From contig WTXD01000203.1 in assembly GCA_022496205.1 (NCBI GenBank), positions 1 through 18,184 of the forward strand: 18,184 bases of DNA, read 5' to 3'. A program made the position numbers and the translations under genes. How positions within the stretch are numbered: position 1 is the stretch's first letter; every line of letters starts with the position of its first letter. Positions 17,446-18,184 of the stretch are shown piece by piece. This stretch comes from Gloeopeniophorella convolvens (Eukaryota; Basidiomycota; Agaricomycetes; Russulales). The notes beneath the pieces are model-generated. The model saw only the letters and a program-made list of their open reading frames with translations, was not told the origin of the DNA and did no database searches.

Positions 17446-18184
17446 GGCCAGCCGACGTCGGCCGACCGGACCGTTTTCACCTATCGGTCATAGTGTCGGC
17501 CGACCGTATACCAAAACGGACCGTGCAAGCGTCGCTTTGAATGAAGGAATGATTGGAAAAACATAAAATGAAGTATCTAAGAACTGTTCAGAGAATGTTT
17601 GAGTAGTATCCAAGGAGTATCCAAGTATTCATTGAGTGATAAACACATAAGTACTTCAGTATAGTGAGTAGATACATTAGATGATTCCAAGGACCCCCAC
17701 TATACACATAACTTAGGTGGTGAGTGGTAACTCAAGATGAATGAGTGTTACCATGTTACATTACAGACTATGTAGTGTACTCTGAGTGCATACAAGGCAG
17801 AAACACGGACCGTGCGAGTGCTATAGAACGGACTGTGCAAAGGCCCTATAAACAAATCATATAAAATCTGTATACATAGTTCAGTTACTCTACATGTGCA
17901 CGGTCCGTGTATGGAATGGTCTGTGTATGGAATGGTCCGTGCACAAAACGGTCCGTGTTTAGAATGATTAATGAACAGATTAGATCATGTTAGAGAATAG
18001 ACTATGCACAGATCAGACTGTGCAGGCAGTATAGGTAATATCTGTGTGAACTACTCATCCATAACCTGTTGTGCTAGGTATACAGAGTAGACAGGACTGC
18101 ATCAATCAAGCTGTTGTAATGGCTATACTCAGATGGCTTTGATTATCCAGGTCTCAAGCATCATAAGACATATCTTTATCTACA
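17377..18184. repeat. Large direct repeat, copy 2 (runs off the window)
   Basis: Homologous to 14546-15382 and still aligned at the last base. Contains exact palindromes at 17467, 17517, 17806, 17901 and 17949. The first 70 bases include the N-terminal codons of gene C; the equivalent spot in copy 1 reads TAG in place of the GAG at codon 5. The rest is the 5' flank of gene C. Confidence 0.88.
17898..17960. repeat. Four palindromes at 16-bp spacing
   Basis: Cores start at 17901 (exact), 17917 (TGGTCTG), 17933 (TGGTCCG) and 17949 (exact). The array is two units, or 32 bp, shorter than the one in copy 1. Confidence 0.88.

Noticed and set aside
14546..18184. LTR pair of a second retrotransposon formed by the large direct repeats
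   Set aside because: The visible edges lack TG...CA ends, no primer site or purine tract is seen inside them, and the enclosed gene C is not a retroelement protein. A segmental repeat fits better.

Overview
The window looks like nuclear DNA from a filamentous basidiomycete, most likely an agaricomycete. It has very short GT-AG introns of about 48-70 bp (one is 107 bp), a KDZ-superfamily DNA transposase of the kind that expanded in mushroom-forming fungi, and a Ty1/copia retrotransposon. There is no bacterial-type operon. Almost everything right of about 2.8 kb is mobile or repeated DNA, much of it decayed.

Layout. 1-1779 has no gene I can support. 1780-2419 (+) is a small spliced host-type gene with an acidic, low-complexity N-terminal half, of unknown function. 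2420-3528 is non-coding and holds a G-rich block, one copy of a dispersed repeat also found at 14.6 and 17.4 kb, and two diverged 149-bp units. 3529-9140 is a copia-type LTR retrotransposon on the minus strand: 5' LTR 8690-9140, half-tRNA-iMet type primer binding site, gag-protease-integrase 8426-5949, RT-RNase H 6009-4063, purine tract, 3' LTR 3529-4032. One frameshift splits the polyprotein. The LTRs are nearly identical except for 53 bp that are shaped like an intron. There is no target-site duplication, and the two flanks are unrelated, so the element looks chimeric or rearranged.

9141-11805 (+) is a KDZ transposase cut off at its 5' end exactly at the LTR edge. About eight exons can be followed by frame; it carries two in-frame TAG codons and at least two frameshifts. 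Facing it on the minus strand are three decayed spliced genes: A (13533-12137), B (14550-14014) and C (17445-15914). A and B are paralogues sharing a cysteine cluster C-x2-C-x6-C-x13-C-x2-C-x6-C, close to fungal Zn(II)2Cys6 spacing. C belongs to a family I cannot name. Upstream of B and C lie two copies of a direct repeat of about 840 bp, 2.83 kb apart, with a third, diverged copy between them.

The strongest unexplained signal is a palindrome, TGCACGGWCCGTGCA (core CGG-N1-CCG). By hand I count 22 exact CGGWCCG cores between 10.6 and 18.2 kb, none to the left, plus many one-base variants. It forms arrays with 16-bp spacing upstream of genes A, B and C, lies inside introns, and in at least three introns the splice donor sits inside it (CG^GTCCGTG-like). 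Zn(II)2Cys6 proteins classically bind CGG/CCG triplets, so the working hypothesis is a mobile-element system with its own DNA-binding proteins and a matching site family, some of whose copies have become intron boundaries. That link is inference; the motif, its spacing and its intron positions are visible directly.
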